Source: JAVBMJ01 sp031551275 (GTDB lineage: Bacteria; Bacteroidota; Bacteroidia; Bacteroidales; Rikenellaceae). Taken from it: a DNA stretch of 64,000 nt. The stretch spans positions 1 to 64,000 of the forward strand of contig JAVBNX010000015.1 in the NCBI GenBank assembly GCA_031551275.1, written 5' to 3'. This document shows positions 7,871 to 16,466 of the stretch, piece after piece (within the stretch, counting starts at the first letter, position 1; the number at the start of each line of letters is the position of its first letter). A model generated the notes under the pieces. The model was not told the DNA's origin, did not search any database, and saw only the letters and a program-made list of their open reading frames with translations. A program made the position numbers and the translations under genes.

Positions 7871-8679
7871 AACCCGAACATTTTACGCGCATTGGCATCG
7901 GTAACTTCTTCCACCCGCCCCGGATCGACCCCGTATATCCCGCCCACCTTCGCGGCGATTACCGTCAAATAAGCAGGCTCGTTGCGCTTCCCGCGCCAGG
8001 GCACAGGCGTCAGGTAGGGCGCGTCGGTCTCCAAAACCACGCGTTCCAACGGGATCCGGTTCAAAAACCCCGCCACGCCGCTGTTCTTGTAGGTAACCGT
8101 CCCGCCGATCCCGACCATAAACCCCTGTTCCAACGCCTCGAAATCCTCCCATGAGCCGCTGAAGGCGTGCATCACGCCCCGCAAACCCCGCCCGGCGAAC
8201 CCGGCCAACACCTCACGCACCTGAGCCCACGCGTCGCGCGTATGGATTACCAGGGGCAGGTCGTATTTCAACGCCAACTCCGCCTGGAAAGCGAACGCCT
8301 CGCGCTGCTCCGCCTCAAAATCGCGGCTCCAATAGAGGTCCAGCCCCGTCTCCCCCACGCCGTAAAGCTTTGTCCCGCCGCCTGCCGGCCGCTCCGCCGC
8401 GCCCTCTTTCCGCCCGTTGGCAGCCTCCAGCAACGCCGCCACCCGCTCCAACTCCCCCCGCCAGCCGGGATTATCATTTACCGAGGTCGGATGCAGCCCG
8501 ACCATGGGCAAACACTCGCCCGGATACCGCCCCGCTACTTCGAGCATCGCCCCTCTGGACGAACTGTCAATATCGGGCATCAGCACCGCCGACACCCCCG
8601 CCTCCCTGCCCCGCAGGACCACCTCACGGAGATCCCCCGCAAAGGCTTCGTCGTAAATATGCGAATGGGTATCGATCAC
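7867..8679 (-). CDS. TatD-family metal-dependent hydrolase (DNase)
   Basis: 270 residues, TIM-barrel amidohydrolase-like TatD family. Metal and active-site motifs are all present: DTHSHIYDEAF at the N-terminus, GVGETGLDLYW, LVIHTRDAW, GVMHAFSGSW and LETDAPYLTPVPWRGKRNEP. Known members are 3'-5' exonucleases or D-aminoacyl-tRNA-related hydrolases; which applies here cannot be read. A small low-complexity insert (about residues 92-104, rich in Gly/Ala/Arg) precedes the GETGLD motif and is unusual but sits in a loop. Four-base ATGA overlaps exist with both dprA upstream and ansA downstream. Confidence 0.94.
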   Translation of the reverse strand: MIDTHSHIYDEAFAGDLREVVLRGREAGVSAVLMPDIDSSSRGAMLEVAGRYPGECLPMVGLHPTSVNDNPGWRGELERVAALLEAANGRKEGAAERPAGGGTKLYGVGETGLDLYWSRDFEAEQREAFAFQAELALKYDLPLVIHTRDAWAQVREVLAGFAGRGLRGVMHAFSGSWEDFEALEQGFMVGIGGTVTYKNSGVAGFLNRIPLERVVLETDAPYLTPVPWRGKRNEPAYLTVIAAKVGGIYGVDPGRVEEVTDANARKMFGL

Positions 8680-9779
8680 GGCCGTTCGTAATAAACACCC
8701 CGCTTGACCAGATGCCCCGAAAATTCAAGGTTCAAAAGCACCGTATTGAGCCTCTGGAGCGGCAACCTGGTCAAGACGGCTAACTCCTCCATCGAGCGCC
8801 TCTCCCCCTCCTTATAGCAGCTCTCCAAAAGCCCCCTCTCATCCTCCCCGAGCCCTTCCAAAGGGTCTTTGGCCGGTTTCTCGACCGCATCCAACCCCAA
8901 CTCCCGCAGGATCTCCCACCCGGAGGTGACCAAAGCCGCCTTGCGTTCGAAGATCAGCCGGTTGGTCCCCGCCGACTCCCGGTCGGTAACCCTTCCCGGC
9001 ACGGCCATCAAGGCCCGGTCGTAGCGGTAAGCGAGGTCGGCCGCGTTGAGCGACCCGCTTTTCAGTCCCGCCTCGACCACCACGGTGCCGGGACTCAGCC
9101 CGGCGATGATCCGGTTGGCCTGGTGGTAGACCGCCGGGTTATAGGTGGAATTAAAACCGAATTCGGTGACCAAAGCCCCGCCGTGCTTGATGATATCCCC
9201 GGCCAGTCCCGCGTGCTGCGGCACGGGCAGCGACTGGATCGCGCAGGGCAACACCGCCACGGACTGCAAGCCGCACGCGATGGCCGCGTGGTGGCACGCC
9301 GCCTCGATCCCGTACCCCAACCCGGTCGCGATCACCGCTTGGGGGTACATCCCGGCCAGCTCTTCGACCAACTTGTAACACATCCTCTTGCCGTAGGGCG
9401 TGGAGTCCCGCGTACCGCAAAACGAGATCATGGGCCGCCTGAGCACCTCCACACTCCCGTCCACATACAACACGTGCGGACGGTCCACACACTCCAGCAG
9501 CAACTCCGGATAGGCATCCGAAGTGGCCGCCACAAGCCTGATCTTCTGCTTGTCCGCCTGGTGTAGCTCCCGCTCGGCCGACCTGTGGGAAACTTTCCCC
9601 AAGACCCTGCGCGCCAGCTCCTCCCGAAGCTCCGCGCCGTGGACCAATTCGCTCTCCGATGCCGCGAAGACCGCCTCCGCCGATCCGAAATACCCGACCA
9701 GGTGGGCGGCCGTTTTGGCCCCCAAGTCCGGGATCATTACCAGGGCCAGGTCGTCGACCGTAGCGCCGCGCTCCATCAC
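8676..9779 (-). CDS. dprA: DNA-processing protein DprA
   Basis: 367 residues. DprA loads RecA on incoming single-stranded DNA during transformation. An N-terminal SAM/HhH-like part (VMIPDLGAKTAAHLVGYFG) is followed by the Rossmann core: SFCGTRDSTPYGKRMC, IATGLGYGIEAACHHAA, AVLPCAIQSLPVPQH, VTEFGF, NRIIAGLSPGTVVVEAG and GSLNAADLAYRYDRALMAVPG. The C-terminal ~60 residues form the winged-helix domain (SMEELAVLTRLPLQRLNTVL). In the usual DprA core the first motif is VGSRxxTxYG; here it reads CGTRDSTPYG, a mild variant. It overlaps its upstream and downstream genes by 4 bp each. Confidence 0.96.
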   Translation of the reverse strand: MMERGATVDDLALVMIPDLGAKTAAHLVGYFGSAEAVFAASESELVHGAELREELARRVLGKVSHRSAERELHQADKQKIRLVAATSDAYPELLLECVDRPHVLYVDGSVEVLRRPMISFCGTRDSTPYGKRMCYKLVEELAGMYPQAVIATGLGYGIEAACHHAAIACGLQSVAVLPCAIQSLPVPQHAGLAGDIIKHGGALVTEFGFNSTYNPAVYHQANRIIAGLSPGTVVVEAGLKSGSLNAADLAYRYDRALMAVPGRVTDRESAGTNRLIFERKAALVTSGWEILRELGLDAVEKPAKDPLEGLGEDERGLLESCYKEGERRSMEELAVLTRLPLQRLNTVLLNLEFSGHLVKRGVYYERP

Positions 9780-10228
9780 TGCCCCGTATTGGGAAAGTCG
9801 ACGGGCGGGGCCTGCGTGCCTGCCGGGGCGGCCGGGCGCACGCCCACGATGCTGTCCACTATGAATTTACTCATCCCGCGCCAGGGCAAAGCCCCGAAAT
9901 ACTCTTTGTAGTGGAGGTCCAACACCTGGCCGCTCATCAGTTCGAGTTTCTTGGCCACCTCGGGATCGGCCACCGAGAATTCGAACTCATTGGACTGGAT
10001 CGTCCCCTGCGTCGAGCGGTAACCCACCTGGATCATGCGCCCCTCGTAGGTCTTGAAAACATACCCTTTGTAGACGATAAAGTTCAGTTGCCCCGACTTG
10101 ACCCCCTCGCCGAAGACGAAGTAAAAGCGGAAATAAACGAATGCCGCCAACCCCAACACGATAACCGCCGAGGTCCAGAGCAATATCTTGCGGCCCAGGT
10201 GCCGCTTTTTAGGTGCAGTGCTTTCCAT
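9776..10228 (-). CDS. Membrane-anchored conserved Bacteroidota protein
   Basis: 150 residues, first gene of the dprA operon. A basic N-terminus (KKRHLGRK) precedes one transmembrane helix (ILLWTSAVIVLGLAAFVYFRFYFVF, positions ~15-39), so the rest (a beta-rich domain of ~90 residues including GQLNFIVYKGYVFKTYEGRM) is probably periplasmic. The tail is Pro/Ala-rich. Small proteins of this type recur in Bacteroidota next to dprA or tatD and are sometimes mislabelled 6-phosphogluconate dehydrogenase; no such domain is visible. No function is assigned. It overlaps the dprA start by 4 bp. Confidence 0.75.
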   Translation of the reverse strand: MESTAPKKRHLGRKILLWTSAVIVLGLAAFVYFRFYFVFGEGVKSGQLNFIVYKGYVFKTYEGRMIQVGYRSTQGTIQSNEFEFSVADPEVAKKLELMSGQVLDLHYKEYFGALPWRGMSKFIVDSIVGVRPAAPAGTQAPPVDFPNTGQ

Positions 10229-10247
10229 AATCCTTGCTTATTTCAAG

Positions 10248-10255
10248 CAAAGATA
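10248..10255 (-). promoter_or_regulatory. -7 promoter element for the dprA operon
   Basis: Read on the minus strand this is TATCTTTG, a match to the Bacteroidota -7 consensus, 20 bp before the ATG at 10228. This gives a very short leader. A clear -33 TTTG at the right distance is not seen. Confidence 0.5.
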
Positions 10256-10268
10256 TAAAATAAACAGA

Positions 10269-13028
10269 TCACTCTCCCCTCCGCTGCCTGAAAACATAAT
10301 CCCCCGCCGGGGCCTCGAACATCACATACCCGTTCTGGCTCCCCACGGGCCGGGCAAAGCCCGAATCCTCAGCCGTTTTGACCCCCTCGGCCTGGGGAAT
10401 GCAGACCCTCGCGTGGCTGTTGGCCGGGATAACGACACGGTGGGTTACCAACCCGTCCTCCTTTTTCCACTCCGAGAGGATCCTGCCCACCGGGGAGTCC
10501 AGCGAAGCGTTTACCCAGGCTATCTGTTCCTCCTTCAGGTCGGGCGTTCGGACGATAAAGTGCCGGAACCCCGGCCGCTCTCTGTCGCGCCGGATACCGC
10601 CCAACCCGTCGATGTCCCACGCCCCCGGAAAGAGGAACGAACTGTGCAGCAGCGAGTGGCCGGGCAGGTCTTTGACCCACATCTCCCACAGGGTGGTCGC
10701 CCCCGCCTCGCGCATCAACCCCCAACCCGGGAAATCGGTCTGCGCGGTCATCGACCAGAGCAGGTCGTCACGCCCCTCCTCCCTAAGCAGGTTGAACATC
10801 AACCCGCCGGCCAGCAGCCCCACGTCGATATGCCCATTGCGCACGACCAGCACCTCATGCGAAAGTCGCTCCATGACCTTGGCCCGCAACTCGTCGGGCA
10901 CGACCCCACCCAGCAACGCCAGCACCATATTGCCCATCGAGCGATCGCAATAACTCATGTCTTCGGCGTCGAAATACTTCCCGTGCACGGCACGGCGCAC
11001 CACCTCTGCATCGGCGTTCCACCTCTCCGCATCCTGCTGCCGCCCCAGGACCTCGGCGATCCGCGCCGCCGTCGCCAGATTATAAGCATAGTAACACGAG
11101 TTGAAACACTCCGCCGAGGGCGAATCGTTGTTCATCTCGTCCGGGGCCTGGCTCGGCCAGAGCCAATCGGCCAGAAAGTCCCACCGGCCCCCGTAACGGC
11201 ACAGGATCCCCTCTTTTTCATGCCCTTTCAGAAACTCCAGCCACCCTGTTATCAAATTGAAATTCTCCTCCAAAATCCGCGTATCCCCCTCATGCAGGTA
11301 GACCAGCCAGGGCAGCACCACGACCGTCCCGCCCCACGCGGGCCCTCCCCCGCCGTCGTATGTGGGGGCCGAGTGGGGCAAAATCCCCCCGCCCACCCAC
11401 GGGCCCACATTGCTCTCGCGGCCCTGCACGTCGCGCCAGTCCTCCATCCACTCGGTGTAATAGGCCCCCATGCGGTAGTTCCACTGCCCGGTCTCGGCCG
11501 TGGCATGCGAGTCGCCGCCGTAGCCCTGACGCTCTCTGTGGGGGCAATCGACCGTGAACCCTCCCAGCGAAAGGTTCTCGAAGGTCCACAACACCCTATC
11601 CTGGATCCAGTTGTGCAGATCGCTCGAACACTCGAAGGTCGTGGTCGCCGGAAAATCCGTGCGCACCATCCACCCCGCCACATCCCCCGCCCCGGGCTTT
11701 TCTTTCAGCCCTTTGATCAAAATCCACCGCCCCACGCTGTAATTGAAGCGGTTGGCGAATGTCCCCTCGCCCGCAGGGCCGAGGATGTACGCGCTGTGGA
11801 TCCCGAAGGTCTGGTCCATGTACTCGCGCTCGGAGAACAAGAAATCGATCCTCTGCCCCGGCTCGCCCTTGACCTTTATGTTGGTCCAACCCGAAAAGTT
11901 GACCCCCATATCCACCCGCCAATCCCCCTCGGGCGTTTGGACGATCTCCACCGGGTCGATCCTGTCGAATACCCGGTTCGTATAGGTCTTTTGCGCCGTA
12001 ACCGCAAGCTTCGGGGCATAGACCGAGGCCTGCCCCCAGGCCGAATCGTCATAATCGAGGGTATTCCAATCCGGGATCTCCCTGTTGGCGTCCCAGATCT
12101 CCCCGCCCATCGTGCGCATCCCCCACCGGCCGAGCAATTGGTTGGGGCTGGAGTGTATCTTCCACGAAGAGTCGGTCACGATCCTCAGGTCGGGCTGCAT
12201 ATCCCCGCACCCCGGATCGCTGTAATAAACGTCGGCCTGGGCCATGACCATCGGGGTCAAAGGCCTGTCGCCCACATCGTAAGGGCGGTAGATCGACCAC
12301 CCCGCCCCGAGCCACAGGGCCACGACGTTGCCGCCCTTTTCCAGGTACGGCGCAATATCGTAAGCGATGTAACGCGCCCGCTTGGAGTGGTCGCTCACGG
12401 CGGGTGCCAAAACATGGTCGCCGACCCTTTGCCCGTTCACATACACCTCATGGTACCCCAGCGAGGCGACCATCATAACCGCCCGCTGAGGCCTGTCATT
12501 CAAAACGATCCTCTTGCGCAACCACGGGTCGGGCACATTGCAGTCCGTATGGTTGAGATCATCCAGCGCAACGTCCGACCCGATCCACTTCGCCTCCCAT
12601 TCGCTTGGGTCGAAGATCCCCGTCGACCAGCTCGCCGCCCTGCTCCAGGCCGACTCCCTGCCCAGCTCGTCCTTCAGCTTGACCCGCCAATAATAGGTCC
12701 TGTCGGAGCGCAGCGGCAACCCGCCGTAGGGGATCAGGTGCGCATCCGACGACTCGACCCATCCCGAATCCCACATCCCGCTCCCTTTTTCGCTCCCCGA
12801 CACCGTGATCCGGTAGGCGCTCTGGGCCTGCCCGTACTCCCCGGGATCGACGGGCAACAACGTCCAGCTCAGCCTGGGCACCGCCACATCCAACCCCTGC
12901 GGCGACTCCATGTACTCACACAACATCCTGTCCACTTTCACGCTCGCCCCATGGTTGCAGCCCGTCAGGGAGCAACAAACCGCCAAAAGCCAAATGGGCA
13001 ACCCGCCCGCCAAACTCATCACACGCAT
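10269..13028 (-). CDS. GH78 alpha-L-rhamnosidase, lipoprotein
   Basis: 919 residues from the ATG at 13028. That start is chosen because it opens a lipoprotein signal (MRVMSLAGGLPIWLLAVCC, then LTGC), whereas the upstream in-frame ATGs add a non-signal leader. The order fits bacterial GH78: N-terminal beta domains (VPRLSWTLLP, SAYRITVSG, YYWRVKLKD), then an (alpha/alpha)6 barrel with the acid motif VDCPHRERQGYGGDSH and the later EAGATTLWEMW segment that holds the base glutamate. The enzyme should remove terminal alpha-L-rhamnose from glycans or plant glycosides at the cell surface. There are no SusC/D or other glycosidases beside it, so it works outside a visible PUL. Confidence 0.93.
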   Translation of the reverse strand: MRVMSLAGGLPIWLLAVCCSLTGCNHGASVKVDRMLCEYMESPQGLDVAVPRLSWTLLPVDPGEYGQAQSAYRITVSGSEKGSGMWDSGWVESSDAHLIPYGGLPLRSDRTYYWRVKLKDELGRESAWSRAASWSTGIFDPSEWEAKWIGSDVALDDLNHTDCNVPDPWLRKRIVLNDRPQRAVMMVASLGYHEVYVNGQRVGDHVLAPAVSDHSKRARYIAYDIAPYLEKGGNVVALWLGAGWSIYRPYDVGDRPLTPMVMAQADVYYSDPGCGDMQPDLRIVTDSSWKIHSSPNQLLGRWGMRTMGGEIWDANREIPDWNTLDYDDSAWGQASVYAPKLAVTAQKTYTNRVFDRIDPVEIVQTPEGDWRVDMGVNFSGWTNIKVKGEPGQRIDFLFSEREYMDQTFGIHSAYILGPAGEGTFANRFNYSVGRWILIKGLKEKPGAGDVAGWMVRTDFPATTTFECSSDLHNWIQDRVLWTFENLSLGGFTVDCPHRERQGYGGDSHATAETGQWNYRMGAYYTEWMEDWRDVQGRESNVGPWVGGGILPHSAPTYDGGGGPAWGGTVVVLPWLVYLHEGDTRILEENFNLITGWLEFLKGHEKEGILCRYGGRWDFLADWLWPSQAPDEMNNDSPSAECFNSCYYAYNLATAARIAEVLGRQQDAERWNADAEVVRRAVHGKYFDAEDMSYCDRSMGNMVLALLGGVVPDELRAKVMERLSHEVLVVRNGHIDVGLLAGGLMFNLLREEGRDDLLWSMTAQTDFPGWGLMREAGATTLWEMWVKDLPGHSLLHSSFLFPGAWDIDGLGGIRRDRERPGFRHFIVRTPDLKEEQIAWVNASLDSPVGRILSEWKKEDGLVTHRVVIPANSHARVCIPQAEGVKTAEDSGFARPVGSQNGYVMFEAPAGDYVFRQRRGE

Positions 13029-13101
13029 CACAGTTGATTTTAAGATTATTCGCCTACTATGATAACAACTAAAACGCCTTTTCCCCAACGCCAAAAATAC
13101 G

Positions 13102-13123
13102 AAAAAAGGGCGAGGCATCGCCC
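13102..13123 (-). terminator. Terminator after the tryptophanase-like gene
   Basis: Six-base arms GGGCGA (13108-13113) and TCGCCC (13118-13123) with loop GGCA. On the minus strand they are followed by TTTTTT (13102-13107), 28 bp after the gene's stop codon. This is a standard rho-independent layout ending the ribK-ahcY-tnaA-like operon. The rest of 13029-13150 is only the leader of the GH78 gene. Confidence 0.75.
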
Positions 13124-13150
13124 CACCCTTTTCCATACCGGGCCGCAGCC

Positions 13151-14599
13151 CTACAAGCTATCTTTAAAATCCTTGCGGAACTTGGCCAACAGCAACTCGG
13201 GCCAATCGGAAGTGGCTTCGAGTTCGCCCATAAAGAACCTCAACACGGGAGGCTCATAGGTAAACCGGAGTCCGCCGATCAACTGCCTGTTGTCCCAAAG
13301 CCAGTTCAACCTGTCGACCACGTATTTGCACTGCGAAAGCGTGAACACCCTGCGGGGCACGGCCAGGCGCAGCAGCTCGACGTCGGACATGATCTCGACC
13401 CCGTTCTCGTCCCTGACGCTGGATATCGTCCCGCGCTCCATGCCCCGGATACCGGAGATCATGTAGAACGCAGCGGCCAACGCCCCTGCAGGGTACTCGC
13501 TCTGGGGAATGTGCTTGCAGAACTCCATCGCGTCGACGTGGCAGCCCAACACGCCCGGAGGGGTTACCACCGGAATGCCTCTCGAGGAGAGCTCGCCGAC
13601 CAGGAATTTGATAAAGTCGGGGCTCTGGCTGATCATCGTCTCGTCCAGCGTCTCGTACAAACCGACGGCCATCGCCTCGATCTCCCGGACCGAGATACCC
13701 CCGTAGGTCAGAAAGCCCTCGAACAGGGGGATCAGCGCCTCCATCTTGGCGTAGAGGTCGCGGCGGTTGGTGCAGATGCCGCCCCCGCGCGAGGAAGAGA
13801 GCTTGCGCGCCGAGAAGTAGACCAAATCGGCCAAATTGGTCATCATCTTGAGGATGTCGGCCATGGTGTTCTCTTTCCAGGCGTCCTCGCGCTGCTTGAC
13901 CAGGTAGGCGTTCTCGCCCAGAAGGCTGGCGTCGAGGACCAGCATGATGCCGTACTTGTCGGCCACGCGGCGCACGTCCATCATGTTAGCGATCGAGAAG
14001 GGCTGTCCCCCGATCAGGTTGGTCGACGCCTCCATGCGGATGAAGGGGATCTTCTCGACCCCGTTCTTTTTGATGCACTCCTCGAGCTTGTTGATATCGA
14101 TGTTGCCCTTGAAGGGGTTGTCCGATTTGATCTGCAACGCGTCGTCGTACAACAGCTCGGCGATCGTGCCGCCGTTCTCGGTAATGTGGGCCAGCGCGGT
14201 GGTAAAGTGGTAGTTCATCGGGATCACGTCGCCCTTCTTGATAAAGGTGCGGCTGATCACGTTCTCCGCGGCGCGTCCCTGGTGGACGGGCAGCAGGTAC
14301 TTCTTGCCGAGCACCTCCTCGACCGCCTTTTGCAAACGGGCGAAGCTCTGCGACCCCGCGTAGGCGTCGTCCGCCTGGAACATGGCGGCGATCTGGTTGT
14401 CTGACATCGCGTTTGTGCCGCTGTCGGTGAGCATATCCAGGAACACGTCCTTGGTGCTCAAGCGGAAAGTGTTGAATCCGGCCTCGCGGATAGCCTCCAG
14501 CCTGCGCTCGGGAGCGACCAGGTGGATCTTCTGAACGACCCTGACCTTGTGCAGTTCGAGGGGGATGTTCTCGCCTTTGTAGAATTTGATGTTGGGCAT
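13151..14599 (-). CDS. Tryptophanase/tyrosine phenol-lyase family PLP lyase, divergent
   Basis: 482 residues, the length of tryptophanase (TIL) and tyrosine phenol-lyase (TPL), PLP enzymes that release indole or phenol plus pyruvate and ammonia. Family features: LLTDSGT-type LDMLTDSGTNAMSD, VHQGRAAEN (Arg109), ASTNLIGGQP (Asn194), D223, Lys266 in FSARKLSSSRGGG, and RLAVPRR (Arg411). Residues that separate the two activities look TPL-like: Thr133 (TPL Thr124, Asp in TIL), Arg389 in MERG (TPL Arg381, Ile in TIL) and LRFF near the end. Oddly, the Arg that contacts the PLP 3'-oxygen (TPL Arg217, TIL Arg226) is Leu226, and the usual KKD is RKL. Automatic annotation would say tryptophanase; I would leave specificity open. 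Last gene after ahcY, 12 bp gap. Confidence 0.85.
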   Translation of the reverse strand: MPNIKFYKGENIPLELHKVRVVQKIHLVAPERRLEAIREAGFNTFRLSTKDVFLDMLTDSGTNAMSDNQIAAMFQADDAYAGSQSFARLQKAVEEVLGKKYLLPVHQGRAAENVISRTFIKKGDVIPMNYHFTTALAHITENGGTIAELLYDDALQIKSDNPFKGNIDINKLEECIKKNGVEKIPFIRMEASTNLIGGQPFSIANMMDVRRVADKYGIMLVLDASLLGENAYLVKQREDAWKENTMADILKMMTNLADLVYFSARKLSSSRGGGICTNRRDLYAKMEALIPLFEGFLTYGGISVREIEAMAVGLYETLDETMISQSPDFIKFLVGELSSRGIPVVTPPGVLGCHVDAMEFCKHIPQSEYPAGALAAAFYMISGIRGMERGTISSVRDENGVEIMSDVELLRLAVPRRVFTLSQCKYVVDRLNWLWDNRQLIGGLRFTYEPPVLRFFMGELEATSDWPELLLAKFRKDFKDSL

Positions 14600-14611
14600 A
14601 TGGTTAGAAAA

Positions 14612-16027
14612 TTAGTAACGGTACATATCGCTCTTAAAGGGCCCCTCCTGGCTGATCCCCAGGTAGTCGGCCTGCTCTTTGGTCAGTTTGGTCAGCCTGA
14701 CGCCGAGTTGCCCCAGATGCAAACGGGCCACCTCTTCGTCCAGGTGCTTGGGCAGGCAGGTCACGCCCACCTCGCGCTTGCCTTTGGTCTGCCACAGTTC
14801 GATCTGGGCCAGGGTCTGGTTGGTGAACGAGTTGCTCATCACGAAGGAGGGGTGCCCGGTCGCGCAACCCAGGTTGACCAGGCGGCCTTCGGCCAGGATG
14901 TAGATCGAGTTGCCGCCCTTGAAGGTGTACTTGTCGACCTGGGGCTTGATGTTGGTCTTTTTGGCCGGGGAGTTGTCCAGTTTGTCCATCTGGATCTCGT
15001 TGTCGAAGTGTCCGATGTTGCAGACGATCGACTGGTCCTTCATCTTCTCCATGTGCTCCAGCGTGATCACGTCCTTGTTGCCTGTCGTGGTCACGAAGAT
15101 GTTGGCCTCGGGCAGGGTGTCCTCGACCCTCATTACCTCGAAGCCCTCCATGGCGGCCTGCAAGGCGCATATGGGGTCGATCTCAGTGACGATCACCCGC
15201 GCCCCGTAGCTCTTCATGCTCTTGGCGCACCCCTTGCCCACGTCGCCGTAGCCGCACACCACGACCACCTTGCCGGCGATCATCACGTCGGTCGCGCGCT
15301 TGATCCCGTCGGCCAGCGATTCGCGGCAGCCGTACAGGTTGTCGAATTTCGATTTGGTTACCGAGTCGTTCACGTTGATGGCGGGGAACAGAAGCACGCC
15401 CTGCTCCATCATCTGGTAGAGCCTGTGAACCCCGGTGGTGGTCTCCTCCGAGACGCCGGAGAGCTCCTCCACCATCCTGTGCCACTTGCCTTTGTCCTCG
15501 GCCAGAATGGTCCTGAGCGTATCCATCACGATACCCTCCTCGCGGCTCTCCACCTTGCCGTCGAGCGTTTTGGCGTCGTTCTCCGCCGCGTAACCCTTGT
15601 GGATCAGCAGGGTGGCGTCGCCCCCGTCGTCCACGATCAGGTTGGGCCCTTTCCCGCCGGGGAAGGTCAAAGCCTGGGCCGTGCACCACCAGTACTCCTC
15701 GAGCGACTCGCCCTTCCAGGCGAAGACGGCGGTCCCGGTTTCGGCGATGGCCGCCGCAGCGTGGTCCTGCGTGGAGAAGATGTTGCAACTGCACCAGCGC
15801 ACGTCCGCGCCCAGGGCTTGCAGAGTCTCGATGAGCACGGCCGTCTGAATGGTCATGTGCAGCGATCCGGTAATGCGCACGCCCCTGAGGGGCTGCTGCT
15901 TGCCGTATTTTTCCCGCAACGCCATCAGGCCGGGCATCTCTTTCTCGGCCATCTCGATCTCTTTGCGGCCCCAGGCGGCCAGGCTCATGTCGGCCACCTT
16001 GTTCTTCAATGATTCGTCTATATACAT
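14612..16027 (-). CDS. ahcY: Adenosylhomocysteinase
   Basis: 471 residues. NAD-dependent enzyme that splits S-adenosylhomocysteine to adenosine and homocysteine, keeping methyl-transfer reactions running. Recognisable parts: GVRITGSLHMTIQTAVLIETL, VRWCSCNIFSTQDHAAAAIA, GPNLIVDDGGDATLL, VNDSVTKSKFDNLYGCRESL with the catalytic Lys/Asp region, the NAD-binding GKVVVVCGYGDVGKGCA, CNIGHFDNEIQ, and the C-terminal LTKEQADYLGISQEGPFKSD-MYRY with the Lys-x-x-x-Tyr-Arg-Tyr end. All key segments are intact. Its start overlaps the end of the riboflavin kinase gene by 10 bp and it precedes the tryptophanase-like gene by 12 bp, so three genes form one unit. Confidence 0.97.
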   Translation of the reverse strand: MYIDESLKNKVADMSLAAWGRKEIEMAEKEMPGLMALREKYGKQQPLRGVRITGSLHMTIQTAVLIETLQALGADVRWCSCNIFSTQDHAAAAIAETGTAVFAWKGESLEEYWWCTAQALTFPGGKGPNLIVDDGGDATLLIHKGYAAENDAKTLDGKVESREEGIVMDTLRTILAEDKGKWHRMVEELSGVSEETTTGVHRLYQMMEQGVLLFPAINVNDSVTKSKFDNLYGCRESLADGIKRATDVMIAGKVVVVCGYGDVGKGCAKSMKSYGARVIVTEIDPICALQAAMEGFEVMRVEDTLPEANIFVTTTGNKDVITLEHMEKMKDQSIVCNIGHFDNEIQMDKLDNSPAKKTNIKPQVDKYTFKGGNSIYILAEGRLVNLGCATGHPSFVMSNSFTNQTLAQIELWQTKGKREVGVTCLPKHLDEEVARLHLGQLGVRLTKLTKEQADYLGISQEGPFKSDMYRY

Positions 16028-16395
16028 AATGCTTCTTGTTTGTCCTTTTCAATCTGTGCCGCCAGCTCCTCCATCGAGTCGAACCGCTGGTCGGGACGCA
16101 AAAATTTGCCGACCCGGACAGTGATCGCCTGCCCATAGAGGCTGCCGTCAAAGCCCGCGATATGCGCTTCGAGCACGCGTTTCCCGCCCCCTTCGAGGGA
16201 AGGCTTCCTGCCGATATAGATCACCGAGGGGTAGGTCCGCCCGCCCTGGAGCTCGGTCTGCCCCGCGTAAACCCCGTCCCCGACGGGCAGGTCATCCCCG
16301 ACGACGAGGTTGGCCGTACGAAACCCCAGCCTGCGGCCGATCCGGTTGCCCTCGACCACCACGCCCTTCAACTCTATGATCCACGCTTGCGACAT
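16018..16395 (-). CDS. Stand-alone riboflavin kinase
   Basis: 125 residues from ATG 16395, corresponding only to the C-terminal kinase domain of RibF, which makes FMN from riboflavin and ATP. Motifs: GNRIGRRLGFRTANL (the usual GRxLGxPTANI with Arg for Pro), GVYAGQTELQGGRTYPSVIY, IGRKPSLEGGG, VLEAHIAGFDGSLYG (Glu is the expected catalytic residue) and FLRPDQRFDSMEELAAQIEKD. The FMN adenylyltransferase half is missing, so FAD synthesis must be supplied by another protein. The longer frame to 16455 is rejected because it lacks family similarity and overlaps the MerR promoter. It overlaps ahcY by 10 bp. Confidence 0.88.
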   Translation of the reverse strand: MSQAWIIELKGVVVEGNRIGRRLGFRTANLVVGDDLPVGDGVYAGQTELQGGRTYPSVIYIGRKPSLEGGGKRVLEAHIAGFDGSLYGQAITVRVGKFLRPDQRFDSMEELAAQIEKDKQEALCI

Positions 16396-16416
16396 GAAGG
16401 GCAAATGTACTAAAAA

Positions 16417-16448
16417 TTTGCAAAAGCATACAGGTTTTCCTACCTTTG
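16417..16448 (+). promoter_or_regulatory. Promoter of the MerR-family gene
   Basis: TTTG at 16417-16420, a 20-bp spacer, then TACCTTTG at 16441-16448: a textbook Bacteroidota sigma-70 promoter. The GTG start at 16467 is only 19 bp downstream, giving a very short leader. On the opposite strand TACATTTG (16402-16409 reversed) may serve the divergent ribK gene, but without a good -33. Confidence 0.75.
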
Positions 16449-16466
16449 GCTTCAAATTAACACAGG

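Noticed and set aside
10188..13037. Open frame of 949 codons on the plus strand opposite the GH78 gene
   Set aside because: Composition is His/Arg/Pro-rich with no domain; it is the antisense shadow of a GC3-rich gene. The same applies to long antisense frames opposite ahcY (14522-16012), SusC (34493-36475), M14/BNR (41748-43859), nrdD (56188-58158) and the glycogen fusion (59427-61016, 61194-62528).
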